A stretch of 64,000 nucleotides of DNA from Dipteris shenzhenensis (Eukaryota; Polypodiophyta; Polypodiopsida; Gleicheniales): assembly GCA_047967505.1 (NCBI GenBank), contig CM106539.1. One strand, given 5' to 3'. This document shows, piece by piece, positions 1-11,607 of the stretch; position 1 is the first letter of the stretch, and each line of letters starts with the position of its first letter. Below the pieces are notes generated by a model that searched no databases, was not told where the DNA came from, and saw nothing but the letters and a program-made list of their open reading frames with translations. A program made the position numbers and the translations under genes.

Positions 1-24
1 TAGGGGAGTCACATGTGTGTGTGT

Positions 25-67
<43 letters not shown>

Positions 68-334
68 GTAGAAGCACATCTAGTGCTATGAGGTGTCTAG
101 TGTGTGACCTAAGTGATGATGTATGCACAAAGGCCCCCACATGGGAGGTTCCTTTGATTTAGGCCAGTCCCACTGATGTAGGGGTTGATTGCCACTGATA
201 TAGGGGAGCTGCCTACACCATCCTCTCTCTCTATATAATGGAGGTCATTTTCATTCTAATACATGGATTTTGCCTCACTTGCGCTCTCTCTCTTTGTGCC
301 ATGATGCATCTCTTCTACCCCACACTCTTCTACA
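1..334 (+). repeat. 5' LTR of the gag-only Copia element (partial)
   Basis: It aligns with 2013-2271 but has a longer TG microsatellite (about 13-66) and extra sequence after it. A TATA-like word (TATATAA, about 231-237) sits in the same place in both LTRs. The end is set just before the primer-binding site; it could instead be near 325, where the two copies stop matching well. Confidence 0.85.
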
Positions 335-336
335 TT

Positions 337-348
337 TGGTATCAGAGC
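337..348 (+). other. Primer-binding site, initiator-Met tRNA type
   Basis: TGGTATCAGAGC lies 2 bp inside the LTR. This is the standard primer site of plant Copia elements and fixes the plus orientation. Confidence 0.93.
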
Positions 349-783
349 TGGTAGGCTTTGGAGAACTCGTTTTGGTAGTTCCACCTCATCATCTTCTCCA
401 TCACCTCCTTTTGAGCTTTCTTCTTCCTTCCTCTTCAGAAATGGCTTAGCTCTATTCTCCTCATCCCTTGCGTCTTTTGCCAATCCCTCCTAGCTGAAGA
501 CTCTACCCTATGGGGCACACCTCTGGCTCAAAGCATTCCCCCAGAGATGGACTATATCACCCGCGCTGATCCAAGCAAGGTCTGACGAAAAAGCATGCAA
601 TTATGCCTCTATGCTCATCTATTGCCAGAGCCCTTCAAGCACAAGTTGGTATGCTAAACAATTAGGCTTTTTGAATTTATCTCTAGAAATCTACATTTGT
701 ATGGTGAGGGAGATTTCTTTCTTCAACAAGATTAGTCATTTTGTAAGAGAGTAGACAGTGCTTGAAAAAGTTAAGACCCTCTC

Positions 784-1612
784 ATGGCAACTTATAAAAT
801 TGACAAGCTCAATGGCCAAGGCTTCCATACTTGGCAAATAAGATAAAGTTTATGCTTATGAAAGAAAATCTACGGGATTTAGTCAAGGAAGGAACTCAAT
901 CCTCTCAAGAAGGTGAATCAACTACAACCAAAGGTAACAGAAAGGCCACTGACTCTACTTCTACACCTGCAGATGCAAAAAGGATAGAGAAAGCCTATGC
1001 AATAATTGCATTAGGTTTGGGAGATGATTATGTACACCACATTTCAGATTTGCAATCCCCTTTTGAAGCATGGCATAAGTTAGACATATTATTTGGTGTT
1101 AGCTCTCATACTTTCAAATTAAATCTAAAAAGTAAGTTATTTGAACTTAAATGGAGGGAGATAATGTTGCTGCTCATGTCAACACTATGAGGAGTCTTAT
1201 GACACAACTAGCCTCAATTAATTCTCTTGTCACTGAGGATGATGCTATGGTAGTGCTTTTAAAGAGCATGCTTCAGGACTTTGACTATGTGGTTACTACT
1301 TTGAAGAATCTTCCTCAACCCACATTAGAAGGCATCATCAGTGCCTTACAAGAAGAGGAAAGAAAGAACACTTCAAGAATGGGCAAAATGCACACAGAAG
1401 CACTTGCAGTGAAGTTTTCAAAGAGCAAGTACAAGGCTTGCAAACACTGCGGGAAAAACAATCATCTTTAGAAGGATTGTTATAAAATCAATCCTTGCTC
1501 TTATTGTGGCAAGAATAATCACTCTAAAAAGTTTTGCAATGAGAAAAAGAGGACTATGATAAATCTAGTTGAAGAGAGAACTCCATCAACAAATGAAATA
1601 CAAACTTTGTGA
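784..1612 (+). pseudogene. Copia Gag polyprotein, frameshifted
   Basis: Gag packages element RNA in cytoplasmic virus-like particles. The frame opens at ATG 784 (MATYKIDKLNGQGFHTWQ), shifts near 830, continues as a Gag core (NKIKFMLMKENLRDLVKEG) and shifts again near 1150, where MEGDNVAAHVNTMRSLMTQL follows. The C-terminus carries two CX2CX4HX4C zinc knuckles, at 1439-1480 and 1496-1537. The first knuckle contains an in-frame TAG (1469-1471). The final stop is at 1610. Two frameshifts and one nonsense codon make the copy non-functional. Paired knuckles occur in other plant Copia Gag proteins. No pol coding follows before the purine tract. Confidence 0.88.
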
Positions 1613-1950
1613 CAGAAGACAAGGACTTTGCCTTTTGAGCAACTTGTCTTTGAATTGTTTTGTTTATCATCACTTGGTTAAATTTTGAGGTTCTCTGCCT
1701 GGAGTAGTACTCAAAAAAGAATGTCATGTGTTTTGTCTTTGTAAATCACCTCTCGTCAATATGATGTAGGCCATGTGATATGTGTTTGGTCTATCGCAGT
1801 TTTGTAAACCTTAACCCTTGGGCACCTTTGCTAGCATGAGATCCTAGCCATAGATTTACCCTTGACCACAATGAGATGGCATGTGTAACCACCATGGCAT
1901 GAGAAACTATGTGACTAGATGTATCCTTAACATTGCAAGAGGCAAACCCT

Positions 1951-1960
1951 TGAGGGGGGG
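1951..1960 (+). other. Polypurine tract of the gag-only Copia element
   Basis: TGAGGGGGGG lies two bases before the TG start of the right LTR, as expected for the plus-strand primer. Confidence 0.8.
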
Positions 1961-1962
1961 TA

Positions 1963-2271
1963 TGTTGGGATAAGTATGGTCAAGGGCTTGCTCTAAGGTG
2001 CATGTGTGCATCTAGGGGAGTCACGTGTGTATGTGTGTGTGTTGTAGAAGCAAGTGTGTGACCTTATGCACAAAGGCCCCCACATGGGAGGTTCCTTTGA
2101 TTTAGGCCAGTCCCACTGATGTAGGGACTGATTGCCATTGATATAGGGGAGCTGCCTACACCATCCTCTCTCTCTATATAATGGAGGACATTCCTCAATT
2201 CTAATATATGGATTTTGCCTCACTTGAGCTCTCTCTCTTTGTGCCATGATGCATCTCTTCTACCCCACACT
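1963..2271 (+). repeat. 3' LTR of the gag-only Copia element
   Basis: It starts TGTTGGGATAAG after the purine tract and matches the left LTR to about 2271. The next bases are PPR codons on the minus strand, so the insertion junction is at 2270-2272. Confidence 0.87.
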
Positions 2272-3371
2272 GCTATTACGCTAGTACATGCTTTCAATAT
2301 GCTCACAAGCAAGACACTGTCTAATTCCATACCCTCCAGCTGCATCTGCCAATAGAGCGAGAGGGCTTCGTGACCATGCCCATGATGAGCAAGTCCAGCA
2401 ATCATTGCATTGTGTGGCACATTGTTTGGTTATAAGCCCTCGTTTTTCATTTGATGAAAAAAGTGCAGAGCTTTCCTATCATGCCCATTTTGGGCATATC
2501 CAGCAATAATTGCATTCCATGAGACCACACTTCTCTGATGCAATTGGTCAAACGCTCTATGTGCATCCTCAACGCGTCCGCTGTTCAAATACATATTAAT
2601 TAAGGTGTTACGAACAGTCGCATCCAATACAAAGCTGCGATAAATAATAATTTCATGAATGAGCTTGCCATGATCCAGGGCGGAGGCTATGCTAGTGCAA
2701 GCCTTCAGGGTGCTCGCAAAGAAGATGGTGTCTGGCACCAGACCCTGTTGATGCATTTGGTAGAAAAATTGAAGTGCCTTCTGAGCATGACCATGCTCGG
2801 CATATGCTGCAATCATTGTAGTCCACGTCACGGCACTTCGATTTGATATTTTGTCGAAAACCCTGTGTGCATCCTCGAGGCTCCCGCATTTGGAGTACAT
2901 AGCAATAAGGGTGTTGCCAACAAAGCCGTCACACTCTGCACCACCTGTCAGGATGTGTCCATGGGTGAGCTTGCCTAGAGTCAGGGCCATAATGTCGGTG
3001 CACGCTTTTAGGACAGCAACGAAAACGTAACCATCTGGTTTTACCCTTGAGCGTATCATTTGATGATACCAATGGATAGCATGCTTCGCTTGCCCCAGCT
3101 TGGTATGTGCTGAAATAAGTGCACTCCATCTTAAAACATCTGGGTCGGGTAGTTTGCTGAAAACCAAGTTTGCTTCCAGCAAACTCCCGCACAAAGGAAA
3201 CATGCGAATCAAGTGGTTCCCCAGAACGACATTTGAACTGAGTTCATTAGCCAAGATTAATAAGTGCAATTCTCTTCCCGTTGCCAAATCTTTCTTATTG
3301 ATGGATTCCTGCAGAAGAGAACATAGCATAGTGGTGGAAACGGGTATCCCTCGCTTTTGCATAAGATCCAC
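2272..3371 (-). pseudogene. PLS-class pentatricopeptide repeat protein, disrupted
   Basis: PPR proteins bind organellar RNA and act in editing, splicing or stability in plastids and mitochondria. The frame from ATG 3371 gives 313 residues with about nine consecutive 31-36-residue repeats, such as LIAMYSKCGSLEDAHRVFDK and VVSWNAIIAGYAQNGHDRKA. A TAA at 2430-2432 stops it, but the same frame continues as PPR (VPHNAMIAGLAHHGHGHEA ... SILKACTSVIA) until the LTR at 2271. At the TAA the usual middle part of a repeat set is missing, so a small deletion probably fused two distant repeats. An in-frame stop upstream of 3371 supports that start, although no organelle transit peptide is evident, so an upstream exon or N-terminal loss is possible. 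The E/DYW end is absent here. Three lesions (stop, fusion, retrotransposon insertion) argue for a pseudogene. Confidence 0.88.
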
Positions 3372-3379
3372 ACCATAAA

Positions 3380-6300
3380 CGCTTTTATTGAGACATCTGC
3401 TCTTATATTGTTATATACATGCGCTGAGCTGGGTTAGGACTAGAACTTTCTACGTCTCTTGAAGGCAGCTCTATGCCCAAAGCAAATCCTTTCCACAAAG
3501 TTACACCTTTACTAAGCACAACTACACCTTTACTAAGCAAGTTGTGCAGATTAAAATAAATGGCATACAAGCTAAGAGAAGTTATATTAGTATAAGATAC
3601 ACACTCTTAGAAGTTTTATTGAGAAGTTAGTGTAAGATATGGAATCTTTTTGTAATGGTTATGTTACTCCATTGGTGGTCTAAGGTTGTACGAATTAGTT
3701 TGATTATTGAGAAGTGTAATGATACTTTACTTTTTGCATTATTTGTGTAAGAGACCCGATCCTCCTTGCAAATGTCATGGGTGGTGATGTATTATGACTT
3801 GGCAATGGCCATATTATTTGTGCGATTTGGGAGTTGAAGCCCAACAAATACACGAATAAGGCGATGCTCACAAGAGCTCATAATTGATCCTCATTAATGC
3901 ACTCTATACAATATTGTCACATGGACTATAATCATACGAATAAAGGTGTCGGTCTCTTTCAATCTTGCATCCAGCTTGCATATACAAATAAAGGTGTCGG
4001 TCTCTTTCGATCTTGCATCCAACTTGCATTTCCTTGCTCCCTCACATCAAGAACATGCATCAAAAGAGAGGAATGTTGTAAAAATTCATATTGAAAACCA
4101 GCAATTTTGAATGGATGAGCAATTGAAAATATTTGTATGATAATATATAATATATAATTATTATAACCACACATAGTGTGGACAGGGAGACGGTGCGCTT
4201 CCTTTCCCAAAGAGTTATAATCCAAGGGAACGGGCCCTTCCCTCGGTGCCGAGAATATAAACGTTGAGAACATTAGTGCAAAGAATAAGTCTCACGAATG
4301 GATAAGATTAGTATATTACCTAAATGTCAATAGTCGTAATAATCATAGTCTAACACCAGTAAAATCACCACAAATGACATGCGAGGTGAAATTTAAATTG
4401 TCGTTGTATATTTCGGACATATTTCTTTTCAGCAGCAATGCCCCCAAGACTCGGACAAATTTCTTTTCCGCAACAAACAATGAATAAATTCCTCCTAGTA
4501 GCAAAACGTTCTCATTTAATAGAAGAATCCATGCCCTCTGCTCTTGCCTGTAAAGATTTGCTTGCACCTTTGTCTTTTTTATAGCTTACCTTGTGATTTC
4601 ATGTTCGGGTTGGTTGGACCCGCTTCTTATTCTACTCTCTTCTTAAGTCTACTTTGTTCTTAGACAGCCTTCCTCTCACTTGAAGCGATGGCATCGAGTT
4701 CCAGTCATCAATAAATAAAGGAACCCTCGCGGCCTTCATCAATCAATAAGCACCACAGAGTCGCAAACTCCTTTGAGTGAGCTATCACAAGACCATAAAC
4801 CTAAGAGGATGAAGATGCAATGCAGACAATTTATCATATATCTAAAAAGAGGGACAGAATTCCCAAAGGGCATTGATCGAGTAACGCCTGATGTGTGCGC
4901 ATGTGCACTTACGTTGCATTTGAGATTTCCTACTCTTGACTTTCATTTGCAAGGCATCTTGATTGCCATCCAGTAGCTAAGCAAATTTTTGCTTTTCTTC
5001 TTTCGAAGCTTGTGTTTACATGCTTCTTCAATTTTCCTCCTCAATTAACAATGTGGAAACTTGATGGAAGAAGAATGCACACCAAAATGTGCACACAAAA
5101 GTGTCTAGTTTACTATACATCGTGCCAGCTCTTGGAAGGGCCATTTAGATCATAATTGCACACAGTCCCACATTGCGGAGATGCATCATGACTTCCAAAA
5201 ACTGGACCTCCCGAGCAACTGCTACTTTCCTTTGCTTGAGCAATATCTACAATGGCGAAATATAGGGACCCATACTGAGTTTGGGAAGAACATCGAATGC
5301 ATGGGGCTCTTTGGGTTACTCAACTAAAAGCTATAGAATCGAACCAACTGATTTAGATTACCAATATCTTGACATCTCAGAAACGCAGTTAAGTGCCCAT
5401 TCATTCTATGTTCGAAACTGACCTGAGCTCCCTGCACATCGTCATCATCGTTAATGCCTCTGAAGCACTGTGGAAACTGGACAAAGCCGTCTCTTTGTTG
5501 ATCTTTGGGTCCGTGAAAAAGCGCATCACCTGATAAATTTCTTTGGAGTTGTTTACATATATGTCACAATCCAAGTTCAATATAAACGGTGTTTGTTAGA
5601 ATTCCAGAAACACGGGATCTTTTTGACAAGAGATTAGAGCTCTAAACACAATTAAAGTCCCAAGTCTCTGTTGCGTAAGCCTTGTAACAACCTTTTGTTC
5701 AAGGTAAGGAGAGTGTATGCTAATCAAAAGGTTGCAAAAAGCCTCGCTACCTTCTTGATTAGATATAGATCAAAAACTTGCATAGGCTTTTGAGTTTGGA
5801 ATACATTGAAAAGCATGAATTAGTACAATTTTAGAGTTTTGGAAGGAAATTCTTTATGAAACTCTCTAGCCCTTACAATCAATCGAAGATCAAGGTTGAT
5901 AATTGTACACATGGCTCAAGGAGAGCCTAGATAACACAAAATTCCCCCACGCTACCTGCCATAACAAGTTCTGTTTACCCCACTCATAGAATAGTTATGT
6001 TTACACCACTCATAGAATCATAGGGCTACTTCCCTTCTATTGTTTGAAGTGTTCGTGCTTATATCATGCTTATGTTTGCACGATCTCTATGAGTTGTTGT
6101 GGAGCCCCTATAACCTTATTACATCTGTGTACTTGGAAATCACTCTAGGGGCAATAATGAATGGACACAGTCAAGCTCTGAGGCTACAAAGAATAGAAAA
6201 TTAATGAATGAACATATAGTTGTCTCTGAGGCTGCAAAGACGAGAAATTTGAAAACCAATAGTGAAGCTACTATAGGGAGTTATTGAGATAGCAAGTTCA

Positions 6301-7125
6301 TATGAGGTGATAGCACCTATGACACCATATGTTGGAATGGAAGATGAAGTTTTGTATGCTCTAGGAAGCTCTCTCACAATAGTGTATGTTACCAAAATTG
6401 TGAAATTGCAGCCTCAAACAAATTAGGCTAGAAGCTCCTTGTGGGAGAGCACACCAATGTAAAACAACTTTGCAAATTTCAAAGTTGTTATTAATCGTGA
6501 ATACATTTCTAACTATGTCTTAGTGCTTCTATCCAAGATTATGCAAACCATAAGGGTACAGAGGAATCTTCTTCTAAAGGCGGGTCAATGCACAATCAAG
6601 TGTTGCCAATCACAAGACTATTTTAGGGACAGTTTTGGGGCCATGAGGAGACGTGCTGGTGGGTGAGATTTTCAATTTGGGGAGGACTCACACTCGCTGA
6701 AACTTTTCCTGGCATAATGATTGCCACAATGGCATAATAATGAGACACAATCTGTCGAAACTTGTTGTTTTAAACACCGCAGAGCTAGACACACATCACC
6801 CAGTTCTTCCCTCCTTTGTGCAATCCCTGTGCTACACCTTTTGTGCATCAAACTATTCACAGTATGTCTTGTCATCCACCCGTAGCTCGTTTCCTGTCAT
6901 CTACTTGTAGCAGCGCACCACCAGTCATTTATCTGTCGCAAGACTTTTGATGCAACTCACCACCTATCATGTACATGCAACTTTTTCGTATTGGTCTAGA
7001 CTTGCGAGCATGCAGATCTAGACCCACAAATTTCCATGTAGATCTAGATTCATGACCATCATGCTGACAAGGTGGTAATGTAGGCTTAGAGCGACCACCG
7101 CACGAACAAGCTGGTGAGGTTGGCT
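3380..7125. other. Gene-free interval
   Basis: Only short open frames without recognisable domains occur on either strand. The sequence is moderately AT-rich with no clear element ends. The only structure I can point to is the 48-bp duplication listed separately. Confidence 0.6.
3938..4033. repeat. 48-bp tandem duplication
   Basis: The word AAAGGTGTCGGTCTCTTTC recurs at a 48-bp offset, followed each time by a TCTTGCATCCA(G/A)CTTGCAT segment. The copies differ at only a few positions. Confidence 0.85.
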
Positions 7126-7129
7126 TGGA

Positions 7130-7755
7130 GTGACCACCACGCTAGTACTTGGAGTTATTTTAGTGCCAATTCTAGTTACTCCTAAACCAAGAAATTTGTA
7201 TTTTCTTGTGCAACCACCTAGACCTGAATCGGGTCATATGAGACCCATGTTGGAGTCCCACAATGACAGAGCTTTTTTGTTCATATAATTTACATCATTT
7301 TCCGCTGAGGGGTCCCCTTTCATGTTGAATGGCCCTTGAGGGATCCTTTTAGGGGCAAGCACCATATTGACATGCCATATATGTCCATCCAGTGGCATGT
7401 TGATATGGCCCTTGTCCCTAAAGGGTACCCCTCAAGGGCCATATCAACAATTGCATTTTTAAATAGTGTAATTTATGTTCTTAGCATGCCATTGGGCGGG
7501 TTTAAAGCAATCAATATTTTAAAGCAAGTGGTTAATAGTTAATTCTAAAACCAAGGAAAATGCATTTCCTTGTGCAACCACCGTGCTAGTTCTTGGAGTT
7601 ATTTAGTGCTAATTGCAATTAACCCTAAGCCATGGAAAACGTATTTTTTTGTAACCACCATGCTAGTTTTTGGAGCTATTTTAGTGCTACTTTTAATTGA
7701 TCCTAAACCAAGGAAAATGTATTTCCTTGTGCAACAATTGCTTGTGCAATGACTA
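7130..7755. repeat. Diverged ~85-bp repeat, three or more copies
   Basis: Copies near 7130-7211, 7577-7660 and 7661-7750, with a partial copy near 7540-7575, share GCTAGT..TTGGAG.TATTTTAGTGC and CCTAAACCAAGGAAAATGTA-like words. The 7322-7449 hairpin sits between the first copy and the rest. Confidence 0.7.
7322..7449. repeat. Long imperfect hairpin (58-bp arms, ~11-nt loop)
   Basis: The left arm 7322-7380 (TTGAATGGCCCTTGAGGG ... CATATTGACATGCCA) is complementary to the right arm 7392-7449 (TGGCATGTTGATATGGCCC ... CCCTCAAGGGCCATATCAA) with a few mismatches and small gaps. No terminal features of a known transposon family were recognised. It could be a foldback or MITE-type element or a recent inverted duplication. 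Confidence 0.82.
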
Positions 7756-7871
7756 CAACCAGTGATAACCAGACTGCTCACAGTAGATCGTAAAAATGGG
7801 CAAACTTATGCCATTTGTGCTTCTTTAGAACCATTTTCAAGTGGTGATATTTTTTACAATAATAGTATTAC

Positions 7872-8245
7872 TTATATTAAAGTTGAAACAAAAGAGACTA
7901 CATCTAGCAAGGATAACAATTAACTCAGCCATTGCTGAGAGCCTCACTAAGCAAAAGTTGAACAAATGAGATTACATCCAAAGATAGTTTTTGTGATTAT
8001 AGTATTATATTAAAGTTGAAAGAAAAGAGATTACATCTGAAGAGGTTAGCAACTCAGCAATTGATGAGAGCCTCGTTGAGCAAAAGTTGATTAAAAGATA
8101 GTACATCCAAAGATAGTCTTTGCCATAATCATATTATATTAAAGCTAAAACAAAAGAGATTACATCCGGCTAGGATAACCACTCAGCCATTCTTGAGTGC
8201 CTCATTGAGCAAAAGGTGAAAAAAAGATATTGCATCCAAAGAGAA
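7872..8245. repeat. Three-copy ~130-bp tandem repeat
   Basis: TTATATTAAAG starts at 7872, 8005 and 8134 (periods 133 and 129). Each unit then has AAAAGAGATTACATC, a CAGCCATT..TGAGAGCCTC segment and GAGCAAAAGTTGA. The units are noticeably diverged, so the array is not recent. Confidence 0.85.
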
Positions 8246-8764
8246 TATTGTACAACTTGGTCATTCCTCATTGAGGCTTGCTAATAGACAACAATACATG
8301 ATCGTACTCATAGAGCCTAGCTTGCTACGTCTAAATGTTTGGGAGCCGATGGAGTCGACATGGAGATTTTTGGGGAGCTGATGGAGAGGTTGAAGACCGT
8401 GCACAATTGCAAGCATCAAAATCTAGGGCTAACAAGAATATGAGAAAACTCTATCTCCTTAAAACCCCTAGCCCTTCATCCACTGTCTGTAGGGGGTATC
8501 CATAGAACATAGTTAAATAGAGGCCATTTGTGTACATGCCATCCAAGGTGACAATGAGGAGATTTTTGGGGAGTCAAAGGAGAATCCAAAGACTGTGCAC
8601 AAGTGCAAGCATCTCAATTCCTATGGAGTGCAACACGATTAGCTTGTAGGAGAAAGCTAAAAAGATGGTAATCATGTTGATATGTGGGGGGGGTAAATTT
8701 GGGGTTGGTAGGATTCATGGCAATGATGAACAAGTGATGGATGAGTAGTGGAGAAGATGAGCAA

Positions 8765-8897
8765 CAGGGCGGATGAGTGGATGAGAGCTGGAAGTAGGGA
8801 GCATGGAGCAAAGTAGCCAAATAGCAGAGTAGGGGAGCGGATGAGTGTATGAGAGATGAAAGTGGGTAGCATGGAGCAAAGTAGCCAAATAGCATTC
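8765..8897. repeat. Two-copy ~65-bp tandem repeat
   Basis: Both copies end GCATGGAGCAAAGTAGCCAA followed by ATAGCA, and begin GCGGATGAGTG. The overlapping open frames here on the minus strand are products of the repeat and are not treated as genes. Confidence 0.8.
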
Positions 8898-9299
8898 TCC
8901 ATGTTCGGGGACATTGTTAAATAGTAACAGTGGCACTCTACTTAATCATCCAAATAATAATGATCCAGCTTCAATTAATCAAAATTCAACCCGTTAATGA
9001 ATCACTCATGGGCCCCCATGGTGGCTGGAAGATTAACTGCATGAATGCAAGCCTGGTGGTGCCATCCAAGTAATCATGAGCCATCTTCCAGTCCCCTAAA
9101 AGAAAGGAACATGAAGGGAAGAAGCCCAAGGTCAAGCCTTAAGAAGAAGGGGCGATCCTCCCATATTAGGGAGCAGACATAGCTCAAAGAGATCACAACA
9201 ACCAAATGAAGGGAGCTCAAAGAAGAAAGTAAAATGTGGAACCATCGCCTTGAAGGAAAACCAGCCTTGGCTGCTATGATGCATCACTTACATTCATAG

Positions 9300-10505
9300 T
9301 TGACTTCACAGTTGACTACTCATGCTTTTGGGCATTGGCATCCTACTCAATGGGATGGTAGAATTAAAGGCTTCCCTTTTGTCTCTAAAATGTTTTCAAT
9401 TGCAAAGAAACTCTTTTCTCATCTCAAATGGCATGGTCACAATTCTCTTGATGGAAATGCCTTGCATGATGAGAGTTTGCACTGGTCAAGATGTGTGACG
9501 AGGAAGAAATTAAGAGAGAAGCTATTAGGATGCTCCCAGCGGTCGGGGGCCGTACCCAAAAGGCTATACGAGAGTGGTATGAAGCCTTTGAGGAGACCCC
9601 CCCTCTCTCACTGAATTTCCCCTCCCACCTACTCCCCTCTACCCTTATGGAAGGGCGCTACTATCCCCAAGCGAACTTGCTAGAGGCAAGTTTATCCCAT
9701 GCTGCCTCAGTGCTCTTATTTTATTTAATCCAAAGGGATTCATTGGTGGGTGATGTGCTTCATGCCGATGGTACATTATTATCCTTTCCATTGACATTTA
9801 AGCAATATAGTTTGGGGATGCATTATGAACCCCTTTGGCACTATCTTTTCTAGATGCTTCAATGTTTCTTACTGGTACCAAAGCTAGAGCTTACTTATCA
9901 TCTTATGGATTGGGCTCTACACTACTAGGGTCCTGCCACTCATCCATTATGGTTGGTTGATATCACAATGGCGAGTTTATACAAGGTTTTGATGCCTCCA
10001 TCTTGGATTTCAGATTAGGGGAATCAGATTTGTTCTAAGCATTGTATTGCAAAGTGGTGGCATAAAATATTAAACAACTTTGGCCCTCCAAGCTTCCTCT
10101 TTGTCAACAGGTTTGTCTATGTTGGTGATGCTTGGGGTTATTCCATTTGGCCAACTCCTAGCATGTAGACATATTGCTCCTACTTTGTCACAAATCTTTG
10201 GCTCCAAGGGAATCCTTACTCCACCTTTTCTCGCATTGCTCTATGACTTGTGACTTTTTTCTTTGTCTACAGCAACATCTCCAAGCTCGATTTCCTACTA
10301 CTTTGGCAAGCTCTTTTGGCTTTTTAAGATTTGCCCATGAAGGCATGAATTTGGTCTCTCTTTCACTTGGGTTCGACATTAGGGACTTTGGACTCTGTTG
10401 GAAAGATATAAATCATAGATTCTTTGGAGATTCTACTTTTTCCAAGTTTCACTACTTTTGGATGTCACTCAGGCAATCTTTCTATGATTGTGTGTGTGTC
10501 TCTTA
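9300..10505 (+). pseudogene. Decayed LINE tail, copy A
   Basis: The best evidence is at 10174-10505, where the frame reads LAPRESLLHLFSHCSMTCDF and later GLCWKDINHRFFGDSTFSKF. This matches the layout at the C-terminus of plant L1-type LINE ORF2 proteins: an ESxxHLFxHC zinc-finger half followed by a W..RN.R.F block. Upstream, 9300-9850 is open in two frames without a recognised domain, and 9850-10170 needs several frame changes. A second copy of 9820-10505 is at 11608-12325. The call to L1 rests on a short pattern and is moderate. The part before 9820 may not belong to the element. Confidence 0.5.
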
Positions 10506-10596
10506 AGTAGATTACTCTGTTTACTTGTCTTACAATGAAATATTTTGATATTGTAATTGCATGTCCCCTCTTTGAGTACTGCTTCTTATGATATAA

Positions 10597-10940
10597 GCAT
10601 ACATGGATTTCACACAAAAAAGTGTGTATGTACGTTCCCACACACAAATGTATGTATGGATGGATGTATTTTATGTATACATGGATTTCACACAAAAAAT
10701 GTGTGTGTGTGTACGTACGCCCCCCTACACACACAAATGTTATGTATGTACATACATACGTATGTACACACACAAATGCATGCATGTATGTATGTATTTT
10801 ATGTATACATGGATTTCACACACACAAAAATGTGTGTGTGTGTGTGTGTACATACATACATATACACACAAATGTATGTATGTATGTATTTTATTTGTAC
10901 ATACATACATATGTACACACGCACACACAAAATGAAATGA
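10597..10940. repeat. Compound CA/TG-TATG microsatellite block A
   Basis: CATGGATTTCACACAAAAAA is followed by (TG)n, a TACGTACGCCCCCC block, (CA)n and TATG/CATA runs, and the unit is repeated about three times. The same order recurs at 12388-12713 and in shortened form at 30784-30980. Open frames across it on both strands are low-complexity artefacts. Confidence 0.9.
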
Positions 10941-11211
10941 CATACCATAAAATCATGATATTGTATACATAAAAACATGGAGAACTGAATGCAATCACAA
11001 AATATGCCCTAATCAAAATAAACCTTTGAAACATTCACCAAGATTTGAAACTTTTATGCCAATATTTTAAAAGTTTTGCAAGGATTTACATATTTTAGAA
11101 ATTCAAAAGAAAATATGTAAAATTGTACTATTTTTTGCCAATATCGTGAAACTAAAAAAGTTAGCTTGACAAACTTTTCCCAAGATTTTATATTAATATA
11201 AAAGGATAGCT

Positions 11212-11600
11212 TCAGTAAAAACATCCATGGTTTGCATAGATGCACAAATAAAGTTGGCTGACATTAAATGGGTGATCAACACGCAAAAAAGACCTTACAA
11301 CTTGAACCATGCCCATGGTGCAGCATAACCTACAAACATTTCCTAAACTTCTTCTCCCTCGCTTTGAAGTTTTGGGGTCCTCAACTCCGGCCTCTTTGGT
11401 GGTCTCCTCTACACGATTGCACTCCACTTTGATAGCGGGATGCTCCTTTGGAGTCTATGCTCTCAGGGGGGGGGGATTTGCAATGATGTCCCATATTGAG
11501 CTACTATCATCTCCACCATGTCTTCAATGGAGTACTCCAAAAGCTGCCTCTCACTCTTGCCTTCTTTTGTTGGATTTAAGTCGAGCTATCCTTTGTTGGA
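11212..11600 (-). pseudogene. Orphan repeated coding remnant, copy 1
   Basis: The minus strand reads VEETTKEAGVEDPKTSKRG and then RSLGNVCRLCCTMGMVQVVR. The same protein-like sequence with small differences occurs at 31240-31787, where more of its N-terminal side survives. I do not recognise the family. Conservation of the reading frame between the two copies suggests that it once coded for a protein, probably carried by a mobile element. The flanking microsatellite and about 250 bp of anonymous sequence are shared too. Confidence 0.45.
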
Positions 11601-11607
11601 TTTAAGT

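Larger units (their letters stand above)
1..2271 (+). mobile_element. Gag-only Ty1/Copia LTR retrotransposon (left end cut by window)
   Basis: Two direct LTR copies (1-334 and 1963-2271) flank an initiator-Met tRNA primer-binding site, a broken gag reading frame and a purine tract. Window base 1 matches base 51 of the right LTR, so only about 50 bp of the left LTR is missing. The internal region is about 1.6 kb and has no protease, integrase, reverse transcriptase or RNase H, so this copy would have depended on an autonomous relative. It lies inside a PPR coding region: PPR codons run up to the outer edge of the right LTR. The other half of the PPR gene and the left target-site copy should lie just outside the window. 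Confidence 0.88.

Noticed and set aside
9491-9853. Host gene with a 120-residue product
   Set aside because: No domain recognised. It overlaps another frame and lies just before LINE-like sequence, so it is more likely element debris.
10557-10972. Overlapping open frames rich in Cys, Val, His and Thr on both strands
   Set aside because: They are translations of CA/TG and TATG microsatellites; the same happens at 12415-12735, 13015-13464, 13665-14013, 18346-18543 and 30804-31021.
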